Assembly (NCBI GenBank): GCA_017442805.1
Contig: JAFRZA010000043.1
Span: 1 to 64,000, forward strand
Direction: 5' to 3'
From: Erysipelotrichaceae bacterium
GTDB taxonomy: Bacteria > Bacillota_I > Bacilli_A > Erysipelotrichales > Erysipelotrichaceae
Length of the DNA stretch: 64,000 nt
Part shown: piece by piece, positions 24,608-32,203 of the stretch
Numbering within the stretch: position 1 is the stretch's first letter
Layout: each line of letters begins with the position of its first letter
The notes under the pieces: model-generated
Seen by the model: only the letters and a program-made list of their open reading frames with translations
Told to the model about the DNA's origin: nothing
Database searches by the model: none
Translations under genes and position numbers: made by a program

Positions 24608-25621
24608 TTATTGTTTCTGCGCCTTCTGCTGGTAGTTGAAGGCGTCCCGGCACATGTCCTCAACGGAGCGGTGGGTCTCAAAGCCCAGCAGTTCTCTGGC
24701 CCTGTCGGCGTTGGCGAAGAAGATCGGCAGGTCACCGGCTCTCCGGGGGGCGAACTGATAGGGCAGTTTCATGTCATTGGCCTTCTCAAAGGCCGTGACC
24801 AGTTCCATGACGGAAACGCCGTGGCCGGATCCGATGTTGATCTCCAGGCAGCAGCTGTCATTCTTAAGAAGATAGTCAAAGGCCTTCACATGGGCGTCCG
24901 CCAGGTCGCAGACATGGATGTAGTCGCGCACGCAGGTGCCGTCCTTGGTCTCGTAGTCGTTGCCGAAGATGTTGAGATGGTCAAGCTTTCCGACCGCGAC
25001 CTGCTGAATGTAGGGCATCAGGTTGTTGGGAATGCCCTGCGGGTTTTCCCCGATGACGCCGGAAGGATGCGCTCCTACCGGGTTGAAGTATCTGAGCATG
25101 ATGGCGCTCAGCTGCGGATAGGCGTGGCAGCAGTCCCGGATGATCTGCTCGATCATGAACTTGCTCCAGCCGTAGGGGCAGGTACAGTTGCCGGTCGGCA
25201 TGCCTTCGACTCTTTCCGGATCATTGGCCGGGTCATAGACCGTGGCGCTGGAGGAGAAGACGAGGCGTGTCACGCCGTTTTTCAGCATCTCCCTGATCAG
25301 TACCAAAGTGGAATCCAGATTGTTCTGATAGTATTCCAGCGGCTTGTAGACCGATTCGCTGACGGCCTTCAGGCCGGCAAAGTGAATGACGGCGTCGATC
25401 TCGTTTTCCCTGAAGATCCGCTCCAGCAGTTCTTCATCGCGCAGATCGCCGATGTACAGCGGGATCTTTGCGTTCATCAGCTTTTCCACTGCCCTGATCG
25501 AATCCTCCCTGGAATTGACCAGATTGTCGATGACGACAACGTCATGGCCGTTTTCCAGCAGGCTTACGGCCGTATGCGAACCGATGTAGCCGGTTCCGCC
25601 GGTTAATAGAACTCTGCTCAT
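24608..25621 (-). CDS. galE: UDP-glucose 4-epimerase
   Basis: Short-chain dehydrogenase-type epimerase interconverting UDP-glucose and UDP-galactose. Motifs: NAD-binding GGTGYIGSHT at the N-terminus, SSSATVYD with catalytic Ser/Thr, and YGWSK with catalytic Tyr and Lys (about residues 150-154). 337 residues, family length. The ATG overlaps the stop of the preceding LOG-family gene by one base. It likely feeds surface glycan synthesis together with the envelope genes around it, although no glycosyltransferases are adjacent. Confidence 0.95.
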   Translation of the reverse strand: MSRVLLTGGTGYIGSHTAVSLLENGHDVVVIDNLVNSREDSIRAVEKLMNAKIPLYIGDLRDEELLERIFRENEIDAVIHFAGLKAVSESVYKPLEYYQNNLDSTLVLIREMLKNGVTRLVFSSSATVYDPANDPERVEGMPTGNCTCPYGWSKFMIEQIIRDCCHAYPQLSAIMLRYFNPVGAHPSGVIGENPQGIPNNLMPYIQQVAVGKLDHLNIFGNDYETKDGTCVRDYIHVCDLADAHVKAFDYLLKNDSCCLEINIGSGHGVSVMELVTAFEKANDMKLPYQFAPRRAGDLPIFFANADRARELLGFETHRSVEDMCRDAFNYQQKAQKQ

Positions 25622-26160
25622 TATCTTATCTCCTCAAGTAATCTGACCGCCTCATCGGCTTGGCTGCAGACATGGTACAGTTCAGCCTCATAGCTGCGCA
25701 TGAAGCCCTCTTCGGCAGTGTACGCCAGCATGTCCAGCAGGCGGTCATAGAATCCGTTTACATTATACACGATGATCGGCTTGTGATGGTATTCCAGCTG
25801 ACCTTCGACCATCACCTCGAACAGCTCGTCATAGGTTCCGATGCCGCCGGGCAGGGCGACGAAGGCGTCCGCCATTTCCATCATCTTCTTCTTGCGTGAG
25901 GACATGTCCTCGGTAATTATCTTTTCGTCGCATTCCCTTAACAGGATGTCGCCGACGTCAAAGAGCTTAGGCGCAACGCCGATGACCCGGCCGCCGCCCT
26001 GCTTGAATCCCCGGGCTACGGCACCCATCAGTCCGCGGCTGCCGCCGCCGAAGATCAGGGTGTGTCCGGCCCCGGCCAGCGCTTCTCCCAGTTCAAAGGA
26101 CCGCTGCTTATAGCTCTGGTCGATCCGTTCGCTGCTGGCTCCAAATACACAGATGTTCAT
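25621..26160 (-). CDS. LOG family protein (TIGR00730-type nucleotide 5'-phosphoribohydrolase), 179 aa
   Basis: Contains GGGSRGLMGAVARG near residue 38 and PGGIGTYDELFE near residue 105, the PGGxGTxxE motif of the LONELY GUY / 'lysine decarboxylase-like' family. Members hydrolyse purine ribonucleotide 5'-monophosphates to base plus ribose 5-phosphate; the bacterial role is nucleotide salvage or unknown. Length and motif spacing are normal. It is sandwiched between vanY-like and galE genes with 2-nt and 1-nt junctions in one operon. Confidence 0.92.
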   Translation of the reverse strand: MNICVFGASSERIDQSYKQRSFELGEALAGAGHTLIFGGGSRGLMGAVARGFKQGGGRVIGVAPKLFDVGDILLRECDEKIITEDMSSRKKKMMEMADAFVALPGGIGTYDELFEVMVEGQLEYHHKPIIVYNVNGFYDRLLDMLAYTAEEGFMRSYEAELYHVCSQADEAVRLLEEIR

Positions 26161-26162
26161 AA

Positions 26163-27284
26163 TCAGTCTCCGTATTCACTGGTAATCATGAAGTACTCTT
26201 CAATGCAGATCCAGTTTCCGTCGTTGTAGAAAACCTTTGCCCACTGTTCACCGACATAGGTGATGTGCCAGGGTTCAAAGACATAGCCGGTATAATCCGT
26301 CTTGCCCTGCGGGTAGCGGATGATGAATCCGTATTTGTAACAGTTTTTGTTGAGCCACTCATACTCCCTGGTCTGAGCGAAGCTCTCCTTGAAGGAATTA
26401 ACGTCCAGGGCAATGCCGGCCTGATGCTCGGAATGGCCGGCCTTCTCGGAAGTCAGGAGAGCCTGCTGCTCACCTTCTTCCGCTACTTTCTTGTTGAAGA
26501 CTTCCTCCTGGTGGCCGTAATTGCGGTAGGCGCTGAGCACCTTCAGGGTTATTCCGTCAGCTGCAGCGGCTTCCTTCATCTTCTGCCAGGCAGCGCTGGT
26601 ATCTTTGGTGAGGCCTCTGGCCCCGTAACCTGAAGGCAGGCCATAGGTCTTGTTGATGATCGGGATTCCTTCAATGAAGGTCCGGCCGTTTTCCCTGTAG
26701 CCGCTGTGTCCGCTGTAGGTCAGGAAATAATCGCGCTGATCGTCTTCGTTTTCCTTAACCACCACGCTGGTCCGGCAGCCGGATACATTGCCACTGGTGT
26801 CAACGGCACGGTATTCAATCATCTGCATGCCGACCTTCTGCGGATCATAACCTTCTATCAGCTCCAGCGTTGCTTCACCGGCATCGTCGGTAACGCTGGC
26901 GTAGGCAAGCAGGTCCACCTGCTGGCCCCTTACCAGCGTAATGCGGTCCGGAGCCGTGATTACCGGCGCCTGAATGTCCTTGACCGTAATCGAAACATCG
27001 CAGCTGTACTTGCGGCCATAGTGGTTCTTCGTCTTTACCGTTACCTGCTGAGCGCCAAGAACGGCGGCGTCTATTTCTTCTTCGCCATTGATCAGTTCTC
27101 CCTTTTTCACTTCGCTGACCAGATCGGAAACGGTAAGCTTCTGTCTGTATTCATACTCCAGCGGCTCTTTGAAGGTGATCTCCGGCCTGTCAAAGATAAG
27201 GTGCGCGCAGATGCTGCCCATGAGGATTACCAGCAGTCCGGACAGGATCACGATCCATCCTCTCTTGCTGAGACGTCTTGCCAT
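26163..27284 (-). CDS. D-alanyl-D-alanine carboxypeptidase (VanY/M15B) with Ig-like repeats, 373 aa
   Basis: A membrane-anchored peptidoglycan enzyme. Residues 1-30 are basic then hydrophobic (uncleaved anchor or signal). Two Ig-like DUF5011-type modules follow (about 30-180, with VKDIQAPVITAPDRI at their junction). The C-terminal peptidase domain has the M15 zinc motifs SEHQAGIALDV and EPWHITYVG. It trims terminal D-Ala from wall stem peptides. The start at 27284 is supported by GGAAGGGAAG upstream; the longer frame to 27377 runs into tRNA-Asn. Confidence 0.92.
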   Translation of the reverse strand: MARRLSKRGWIVILSGLLVILMGSICAHLIFDRPEITFKEPLEYEYRQKLTVSDLVSEVKKGELINGEEEIDAAVLGAQQVTVKTKNHYGRKYSCDVSITVKDIQAPVITAPDRITLVRGQQVDLLAYASVTDDAGEATLELIEGYDPQKVGMQMIEYRAVDTSGNVSGCRTSVVVKENEDDQRDYFLTYSGHSGYRENGRTFIEGIPIINKTYGLPSGYGARGLTKDTSAAWQKMKEAAAADGITLKVLSAYRNYGHQEEVFNKKVAEEGEQQALLTSEKAGHSEHQAGIALDVNSFKESFAQTREYEWLNKNCYKYGFIIRYPQGKTDYTGYVFEPWHITYVGEQWAKVFYNDGNWICIEEYFMITSEYGD

Positions 27285-27312
27285 TTTTGCTTCCCTTCCT
27301 TTCATTTTCTTC

Positions 27313-27341
27313 TTGATTTGTATATGGCTGTGTGCTAATAT
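27313..27341 (+). promoter_or_regulatory. Promoter of tRNA-Asn
   Basis: TTGATT (27313-27318), a 17-bp spacer and TAATAT (27336-27341), placing the transcript start within a few bases of the tRNA 5' end at 27351. Confidence 0.72.
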
Positions 27342-27350
27342 GATTGTGCT

Positions 27351-27426
27351 GCCTGAATAGCTCAATCGGTAGAGCAATCGGCTGTTAACCGATCGGTCGT
27401 AGGTTCGAGTCCTACTTCAGGCGCCA
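27351..27426 (+). tRNA. tRNA-Asn (anticodon GTT)
   Basis: A 76-nt tRNA with acceptor GCCTGAA/TTCAGGC, anticodon loop CTGTTAA (anticodon GTT), T-arm GGTTCGAGTCC, discriminator G and encoded CCA at 27424-27426. Own promoter and terminator flank it. Confidence 0.97.
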
Positions 27427-27436
27427 TTTTTTTAAG

Positions 27437-27460
27437 AAAACCTAGATGATTCTAGGTTTT
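27437..27460. terminator. Terminator of tRNA-Asn, shared with a convergent gene
   Basis: AAAACCTAG (27437-27445) pairs with CTAGGTTTT (27452-27460). The stop codon of the minus-strand membrane protein gene (27444-27442) lies inside this stem. Confidence 0.85.
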
Positions 27461-27822
27461 TTATTGGCTACGTAGTGAATGTAGTGGAAGATCTCGCAGA
27501 TGGCCGTGGTAACAAGGATCACCACCGTGAACAGAACGATGATCCGCGGGCCGAAGTGATTGAACTTGAAGTAGAAGATGGCCGCGCCTTCCGCCAGCAG
27601 CGTCAGAACCAGATAGATCGGTATGTGATGCCAGACTGTTTTGGTTTTGATCTTGAACAGTTCAATGATCATGGCCAGAAAGATGACCGCGCCCGGTACC
27701 GCCAGAAGAAAGACTCCGGCGCCTTCCACCGTCACCGTGCTCCTTATCTCAATCAGCAGGCCCACCGCCAGCAGGATGGCCGCCAGCAGCAGCTGCAGGA
27801 AATAGTATAATCCCTTATTCAT
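27442..27822 (-). CDS. Hypothetical four-helix membrane protein, 126 aa, probably leaderless
   Basis: Almost the whole chain is hydrophobic with four predicted helices (about residues 5-25, 33-53, 65-85, 90-115), separated by short charged loops; no family recognised. ATG at 27822 lies only 7 nt after a TATAAT box that forms a strong promoter with TTGCAA, so translation probably begins at the very 5' end of the mRNA; no proper ribosome site is visible. The last codons and TAG stop are within the terminator hairpin shared with tRNA-Asn. Confidence 0.7.
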   Translation of the reverse strand: MNKGLYYFLQLLLAAILLAVGLLIEIRSTVTVEGAGVFLLAVPGAVIFLAMIIELFKIKTKTVWHHIPIYLVLTLLAEGAAIFYFKFNHFGPRIIVLFTVVILVTTAICEIFHYIHYVANKKPRII

Positions 27823-27829
27823 AAACCCT

Positions 27830-27858
27830 ATTATAGTATGATTGATTTCAACTTGCAA
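27830..27858 (-). promoter_or_regulatory. Promoter of the leaderless membrane protein gene
   Basis: Minus strand TTGCAA (27858-27853), 17-bp spacer, TATAAT (27835-27830). Predicted +1 is at 27823-27822, coinciding with the ATG. Confidence 0.72.
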
Positions 27859-27879
27859 AGCCGACGGGCTCTGCGTTTT

Positions 27880-28461
27880 TTAACGGTTTTCCCCAAGCAG
27901 GTCTTCCAGCTTGCGGTTGAGCTTGGCGTAGATGTTCTCCCTCATCCACTTCTCACTGCTGGCGGCGACTGCCTCATCGCGGTCAAACCAGCGTACCGCG
28001 CGGTTTTCGTCTTCCTTTCTCTTCAGGGGCTGACTCTCATCAGCCTGCAGAAGATAGGTCAGGTTGAGGTGCAGATGGCTGGAGACATACTGCCCTCGTT
28101 TGACATGACCGTCAACGGTCAGGATCTCCAGCGAAAAGATGTCTCTGATCAGCGGTCTGACATTCTTCAGTCCGCTTTCCTCCTCAACTTCTCTGACGGC
28201 TACGGCCAGCAGGTCCCTTTCCCCGTCAGCGTGGCCGCCCAGCCAGCTCCAGGAATCATAGATGTTGTGGTAGGCCATCAGGATCCTGGAACCGTCCTGA
28301 TTGGTCACCCAGCCGGAAGCGGTGAAATGCGCCGGATCGCCGCGCTGAAAGAGGTCTTCTCCCCGCTCCAGCATTTCCAGGATCACCCGGCGGTCTCTTT
28401 CCTCCTGCTGGTTGGCAGGCTGAAATCTTCTGATTGCTTCCCTGACGTCTCTGTCGTTCAT
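27880..28461 (-). CDS. Nudix hydrolase, 193 aa
   Basis: The Nudix box is GHADGERDLLAVAVREVEEESG (about residues 76-97; catalytic core REVEEESG intact). The first glutamate of the consensus GX5E is an Arg here, a structural rather than metal-binding position, so activity is still expected. Proteins of this length with GGHADG resemble housekeeping-type Nudix enzymes acting on nucleoside diphosphate derivatives; the substrate is not assignable. It follows the small lipoprotein gene by 15 nt and probably shares its transcript. Confidence 0.88.
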   Translation of the reverse strand: MNDRDVREAIRRFQPANQQEERDRRVILEMLERGEDLFQRGDPAHFTASGWVTNQDGSRILMAYHNIYDSWSWLGGHADGERDLLAVAVREVEEESGLKNVRPLIRDIFSLEILTVDGHVKRGQYVSSHLHLNLTYLLQADESQPLKRKEDENRAVRWFDRDEAVAASSEKWMRENIYAKLNRKLEDLLGENR

Positions 28462-28476
28462 TCTTCTTCCTCCGAA

Positions 28477-28863
28477 TCAGATGTCCGTCAGCGGCGGGGT
28501 AATGGGATCGTCAAGCTTGATGATGTAGTCGTATTCCGCCGATCTGACGAAACTGACCTGTTCGATTTCCGCCCGGATGGCAGCCAGGTCCCTGGCGCTG
28601 AACGGCAGCTCGCTTTCCAGAATGACGATCGTACCGCTCATCAGCGGCAGAAAGGACATGCCGTAACGGCCGGCCAGTTTTTCCAGTTCATCGTTTCCGG
28701 TTCCCTCATCAACGGTCAGAAGCAGGCGGCAGGCGGAATAGCTGCGGCCGCTGATCTCATCATCGATCTCAACCGGATTGTTCTCATCAGGCATGTACCT
28801 GCCTGTTTCGGCGCAGCCGCAGACAAGCAGGAGCGTTAACAGTGAAATCATGATCTTCTTCAT
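28477..28863 (-). CDS. Small lipoprotein of unknown function, 128 aa
   Basis: A signal of MKKIMISLLTLLLV followed by CGC gives a lipoprotein cleavage site at about residue 17. The mature part is acidic and about 110 residues long, with two alpha/beta stretches (SACRLLLTVDEG and SGTIVILESELPF) that recall small ferredoxin-like protease-propeptide folds; this is only a shape impression. It precedes the Nudix gene in the same direction. No family name can be supported. Confidence 0.72.
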   Translation of the reverse strand: MKKIMISLLTLLLVCGCAETGRYMPDENNPVEIDDEISGRSYSACRLLLTVDEGTGNDELEKLAGRYGMSFLPLMSGTIVILESELPFSARDLAAIRAEIEQVSFVRSAEYDYIIKLDDPITPPLTDI

Positions 28864-28930
28864 TTCTCCCTCCTGTTATTCTCATCATATCACATTACCC
28901 GTACCGTACTCCCCTGCGGTGCCCCGGCGT

Positions 28931-29047
28931 TCATTCCAGGCGGGCATCGACGATGGCCCAGTGGGTAATGTCATCCACTACATAGAAGTCATAGTGGCCG
29001 GTGACAATGATTTCCGAATGGTCAAATAATTTGGAAATTATTTTCAT
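28931..29047 (-). CDS. Possible 38-aa ORF or gene remnant
   Basis: Between a SIS gene and the small lipoprotein gene an open frame runs ATG 29047 to TGA 28931. Codon use is like real genes of the window and the peptide (MKIISKLFDHSEIIVTGHYD, then FYVVDDITHWAIVDARLE) looks protein-like, with alternating strands. No good ribosome site is visible before the ATG. It may be a small protein or the tail of a decayed gene. Confidence 0.35.
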   Translation of the reverse strand: MKIISKLFDHSEIIVTGHYDFYVVDDITHWAIVDARLE

Positions 29048-29078
29048 TTTCTGACAAAGAGGTCTCTTTTTCTCCAAA

Positions 29079-29098
29079 GAAAAACAGGCAGCGCCTGT
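29079..29098 (-). terminator. Terminator after the SIS isomerase gene
   Basis: ACAGGC (29084-29089) and GCCTGT (29093-29098); on minus a T5 run follows the stem. Confidence 0.78.
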
Positions 29099-29108
29099 CT
29101 TTTGATCT

Positions 29109-29717
29109 CTACTTCTTTCCGCCTTGCAGCCTTTCGCCGACCGCTCCGCCGGGATGGTTAAGAGCGAAGGATTCTCTGGTAAAGCCCCGGTATTTCATCA
29201 GGGCGACGCAGATGGCGTCAAACACGGCGATCACGGCCATCGTACTGGCCGTCGCCAGCATGTTGAACTCGTCGGGTTCCCTCTCGATTTTCACCTTCAC
29301 GAAGATGTCGGACTGCTGAGCCAGCAGGGAGTCTTCATTTTCGGAAACGGTGATCAGCGTATCCGCCTTCTGACGCGCGTTAGCCGCGAAGGCAGTCAGT
29401 TCAGAGGTGTTGCCGCCCTTGGAAATGAAGACGACGATGTCATCCTTCTGCAGTACGCCCAGGGAACCGTGAACGGCGTCACTGGGAACCAGAAAGACGG
29501 CGGGAATGTCGATGACGGTCAGCGAGTGGACGATCTTCTTAGCCGCGGCGGCGGAAGTGCCGCAGCCGGTGATCACGACCTTGCCCCGGCAGGCGGCGAT
29601 TTTCTCAACGACTTCGGACAGCACGGCAAAATCAGCGTATTCTCTCAGTCTGTCTATTTCCCGGGCTTCAATGGCCAGGGTATTGTTCATGTCAGCAATC
29701 AGTTCTTCTCTGTTCAT
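29109..29717 (-). CDS. SIS-domain sugar-phosphate isomerase (KpsF/GutQ-like, no CBS domains), 202 aa
   Basis: Single SIS domain: GCGTSAAAAKKIVHSL near residue 52, phosphosugar loop FISKGGNTSE near residue 98 and the C-terminal HPGGAVGERL motif characteristic of arabinose-5-phosphate isomerases. It lacks the paired CBS domains of KdsD and GutQ, as do many Gram-positive versions of unknown sugar specificity. KDO synthesis is not expected in this organism, so its role is more likely in sugar catabolism. Distinct from the three UPF0309-like SIS genes. Confidence 0.85.
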   Translation of the reverse strand: MNREELIADMNNTLAIEAREIDRLREYADFAVLSEVVEKIAACRGKVVITGCGTSAAAAKKIVHSLTVIDIPAVFLVPSDAVHGSLGVLQKDDIVVFISKGGNTSELTAFAANARQKADTLITVSENEDSLLAQQSDIFVKVKIEREPDEFNMLATASTMAVIAVFDAICVALMKYRGFTRESFALNHPGGAVGERLQGGKK

Positions 29718-29792
29718 GAATTCATTATATATCAGCCGCGGCTATAAGCCATAATGTTATAATGTGTTTATATAAAAGATGGGGGTGTCCGC

Positions 29793-30218
29793 ATGTTAAG
29801 AGACGAACTTGTCAGATATTATTACGGGCCTAACGGCTACGACTACAACTGCGCGGAAGCCATGCTTCACGCGGTAAATGATTACTATCAGCTGAATCTT
29901 CCGAAGGAAATGTTTCTGGCGGCCAGCGGCTTCGGCGGCGGCTGTTTCCATGACGAGATGTGCGGCAGCCTGAACTCCGCCATAACCGTACTGGGCCTTC
30001 TCTATTCCGTTGACGGCCACGGTCATCAGTCCAAGCTGCTAACCCAGCTGGAAATGGAGCTGCTGAACCGCTTTGAGGAGCGTTTCCACACCACCCACTG
30101 CAAGCAGCTCAAGCGGGAAAACTACATTCCCGTCCGCAAGTGCGAAAACATCATCGTTGCCTGCGCCGACATCCTGGAAGAGATTATCAGCGAAAACCCC
30201 GTCATCAACAAGCGCTAG
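29793..30218 (+). CDS. C_GCAxxG_C_C family protein (putative redox protein), 141 aa
   Basis: Cysteine spacing defines the family: DYNCAEAML near residue 20, GGGCFHDEMCGSLNSAITVLG near residues 49-70 (family GxxxCGAxxGA), HCKQL near 99 and RKCENIIVACADILEE near the end. Members are small predicted redox-active or metal/heme-binding proteins, often beside reductases; function is unproven. GGGGGTG precedes the ATG by about 6 nt. It is the sole plus-strand gene here and abuts the sigma-factor operon tail to tail. Confidence 0.85.
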   Translation: MLRDELVRYYYGPNGYDYNCAEAMLHAVNDYYQLNLPKEMFLAASGFGGGCFHDEMCGSLNSAITVLGLLYSVDGHGHQSKLLTQLEMELLNRFEERFHTTHCKQLKRENYIPVRKCENIIVACADILEEIISENPVINKR

Positions 30219-30245
30219 TTGTCAGTTAAGCTCATCCAAAGTCAG

Positions 30246-30268
30246 TAAAGCCGTCCTTCCGGGCGGCT
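30246..30268 (-). terminator. Likely terminator of the ECF sigma operon
   Basis: AGCCGTCC (30249-30256) pairs with GGGCGGCT (30261-30268) and overlaps the stop codon of the last gene. The T-tract on minus is short. Confidence 0.5.
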
Positions 30269-30857
30269 ATTCTGTTGCCTTGATGATGGGCTTGATGTCG
30301 TCAAGACTGAGTCCTTCCGGAGCCAGCACGGCGTAGGAGAACTGACCATCAGTCCAGATGGCCTTGCAGATCAGAGCGCCATTGCCTTCAAGCGTTACCT
30401 CACGGGACTCCAGACTGATGACGCTTCTTTCAGCGTATTCGTTATAGTCTCCGCTGACGTCTTCACTGCCTTTGCCCTTTACGATGATCACGGAAACATT
30501 TTCCTCATCGCCGTAATAGACGGAAATGGCGGTATTCTCGATGACTCCGATTTTGCCGATCGGCTGGTCCCCGGCGCTCTCAGGTACGCTGATGGGGAAT
30601 GAAGCGATTCTTTCCGCTTCGGCGAGGCTTTCCGCCGGTATCTCATAGCCTCCGGTGATCACATCGCCGCGATGGCCCAGCTGCGTCACCGTCAGCGCGA
30701 CGGCCAGAACCATGACCGCCATCACCGGAGCCAGTCTCCGGAAATCAAGATTCAGAAACGGTTTTCTTTCCCGGCCGTATGATTCCTCATTGGCTTCCAT
30801 GATCAGATCATCGTCAATGTCGTTCATTGCCTTCAGGATCTTCAGCGGTTCCTTCAT
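30267..30857 (-). CDS. Probable membrane-anchored anti-sigma factor with DUF4367-like domain, 196 aa
   Basis: The N-terminal cytoplasmic segment (MKEPLKILKAMNDIDDDLIMEA) resembles the short helix used by Gram-positive anti-sigma proteins. One membrane helix spans about residues 42-62, and an outer domain follows with SGDYNEY... and a final LDDIKPIIKATE. That outer domain is clearly related to the lipoprotein two genes upstream. ATGA overlap with the sigma gene supports a sigma/anti-sigma pair. The assignment is from context and layout; no catalytic motif exists. Confidence 0.78.
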   Translation of the reverse strand: MKEPLKILKAMNDIDDDLIMEANEESYGRERKPFLNLDFRRLAPVMAVMVLAVALTVTQLGHRGDVITGGYEIPAESLAEAERIASFPISVPESAGDQPIGKIGVIENTAISVYYGDEENVSVIIVKGKGSEDVSGDYNEYAERSVISLESREVTLEGNGALICKAIWTDGQFSYAVLAPEGLSLDDIKPIIKATE

Positions 30858-31414
30858 AATTCGTAGCCCTCCCCGACAAGATACTCTTTCAGTTTTTCTC
30901 TTGTCCTTTTCAGCATCACCTTGACATTGCTATCCGTCAGCCCGTAGCTGCGGGCAATCTCCCTGGTCGATGACATGTACCAGTAACGTCTGACAAAGAC
31001 CTTTCTGGCGATCTCATTCTGTTGCCTGAGAAACTTCGCTATCAGTTCCGTCAGAACCTTTTCATCAATGTACTTCTCAACGTCGGACTGCTCGCCAATC
31101 ACTTCGGAAAGCTCATCCAGCACGACATCCACATGCCGGCCTCCCCTTTTCTGGGCGGTCAGCTTTTCATAGATGTTGAGAGCGAGATTTCTGGTGATCT
31201 TCCCCAGATAGGGGCCCAGCTTTTCCGGCCGCTGCGGCGGAATGGTCTGCCAGGCCTTCAGCCAGGTTTCGTTGACGCACTCCTTGGTGTCCTCCGCATT
31301 GAAAAGAATACTGTAGGCAATGCCTGAACAATACCGGTTGTATTTTCTGTCGGTATGGTAGATCGCGTCTTCATCGCGGTCCCAGTACATCTTTACAATG
31401 TCGAAGTCTTCCAT
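30854..31414 (-). CDS. ECF-type RNA polymerase sigma factor, 186 aa
   Basis: Group IV sigma-70 factor. Region 2 is visible as YNRYCSGIAYSILFNAEDTKECVNE.. (family DAEDVVQETFLK equivalent, here split around residue 40-52), and region 4 as REIARSYGLTDSNVKVMLKRTREKLK near the C-terminus, a helix-turn-helix. It would direct transcription of a stress or envelope regulon, possibly including its own operon. It lies 6 nt after the sensor-like lipoprotein gene and overlaps the anti-sigma gene by 4 bp. Confidence 0.93.
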   Translation of the reverse strand: MEDFDIVKMYWDRDEDAIYHTDRKYNRYCSGIAYSILFNAEDTKECVNETWLKAWQTIPPQRPEKLGPYLGKITRNLALNIYEKLTAQKRGGRHVDVVLDELSEVIGEQSDVEKYIDEKVLTELIAKFLRQQNEIARKVFVRRYWYMSSTREIARSYGLTDSNVKVMLKRTREKLKEYLVGEGYEL

Positions 31415-31420
31415 GGTTCC

Positions 31421-32164
31421 TTACTTTGTTTTGGCGATGATGTCCCTGGCGGCCTGAACGCTCAGACCGTATTCGTTAAACAGCGCATAGGTATAGCCGT
31501 CACGCTGCCAGATGGCGCTGTAAACCTTGTTGTTACTGATTCTTAATGTGACCGGCGCGCCGTCAATGACGGTTTCTTCGGTTACCGGATACTGGTTGTA
31601 ATCACCGGAGATGTCGTCCTTGCCGTTCTGCTTTCTCAGCATGGTGCCGTCCTCGAAATCCACCTGCAGCATGATATCGTTCATTGTCGATATGTTCAGG
31701 ATCTTATAGCCGTCTTCTTCCGTGGGAATGCTCATTTTGAATCCCGTTGCCTTTTCCGCGTCCGCCAGCGTCTGATAGCCGACAAACGGATTGGGGATCT
31801 GCTCCAGGCCCTCTCCATTGTCTTCGATGTCAATGATCTCAGCGTTGCCGTTAAGATCCTGGTAAACCGTTACGTAAACTTCCCTGCTGGTCGGCTGCTG
31901 GGTCACGGTGATTTCCTCACACAGGAACTTATAATTCCAGCCTTCGGTCTGCTGCCTGGCCACCAGTCTGATCGGCCGATAGCTGACGCCTGTCAGCGTC
32001 TCCGCTGCCTTGTTGAAGATCTCCTGCAGTTCAGCGGTGATGTTTTCTTCATCAACATCTGTCCAGCCACCCGCAGCCGGTACATCCTTCCGGCAGCCTG
32101 CCAGCGTCATTACCAGCAGAGCCGCTGTCAGCATGATCAATGCGTTTCTTAATGTCTTTTTCAT
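31421..32164 (-). CDS. Lipoprotein with DUF4367-like domain, first gene of the sigma operon, 247 aa
   Basis: Lipoprotein signal with lipobox LAGC at about residue 24. The mature protein ends in SGDYNQYPVTEETVIDG... AIWQRDGYTYALFNEYGLS, which aligns over about 60 residues with the end of the anti-sigma protein of the same operon (SGDYNEY... AIWTDGQFSYAVLAPEGLS). This suggests an outside sensor that could compete with or bind the anti-sigma domain. GGGAGG precedes the ATG. Function is inferred from position. Confidence 0.78.
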   Translation of the reverse strand: MKKTLRNALIMLTAALLVMTLAGCRKDVPAAGGWTDVDEENITAELQEIFNKAAETLTGVSYRPIRLVARQQTEGWNYKFLCEEITVTQQPTSREVYVTVYQDLNGNAEIIDIEDNGEGLEQIPNPFVGYQTLADAEKATGFKMSIPTEEDGYKILNISTMNDIMLQVDFEDGTMLRKQNGKDDISGDYNQYPVTEETVIDGAPVTLRISNNKVYSAIWQRDGYTYALFNEYGLSVQAARDIIAKTK

Positions 32165-32203
32165 AATTCAACCTCCCGGATCATCAGGTCCTTCACCTAT
32201 TAA

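Noticed and set aside
27285-27377. N-terminal extension of the VanY-type gene
   Set aside because: It would run into tRNA-Asn and precede the ribosome site and signal segment.
27880-28461. Inactive Nudix hydrolase because of Glu-to-Arg in the box
   Set aside because: The changed residue is structural; the metal-binding REVEEESG core is intact.
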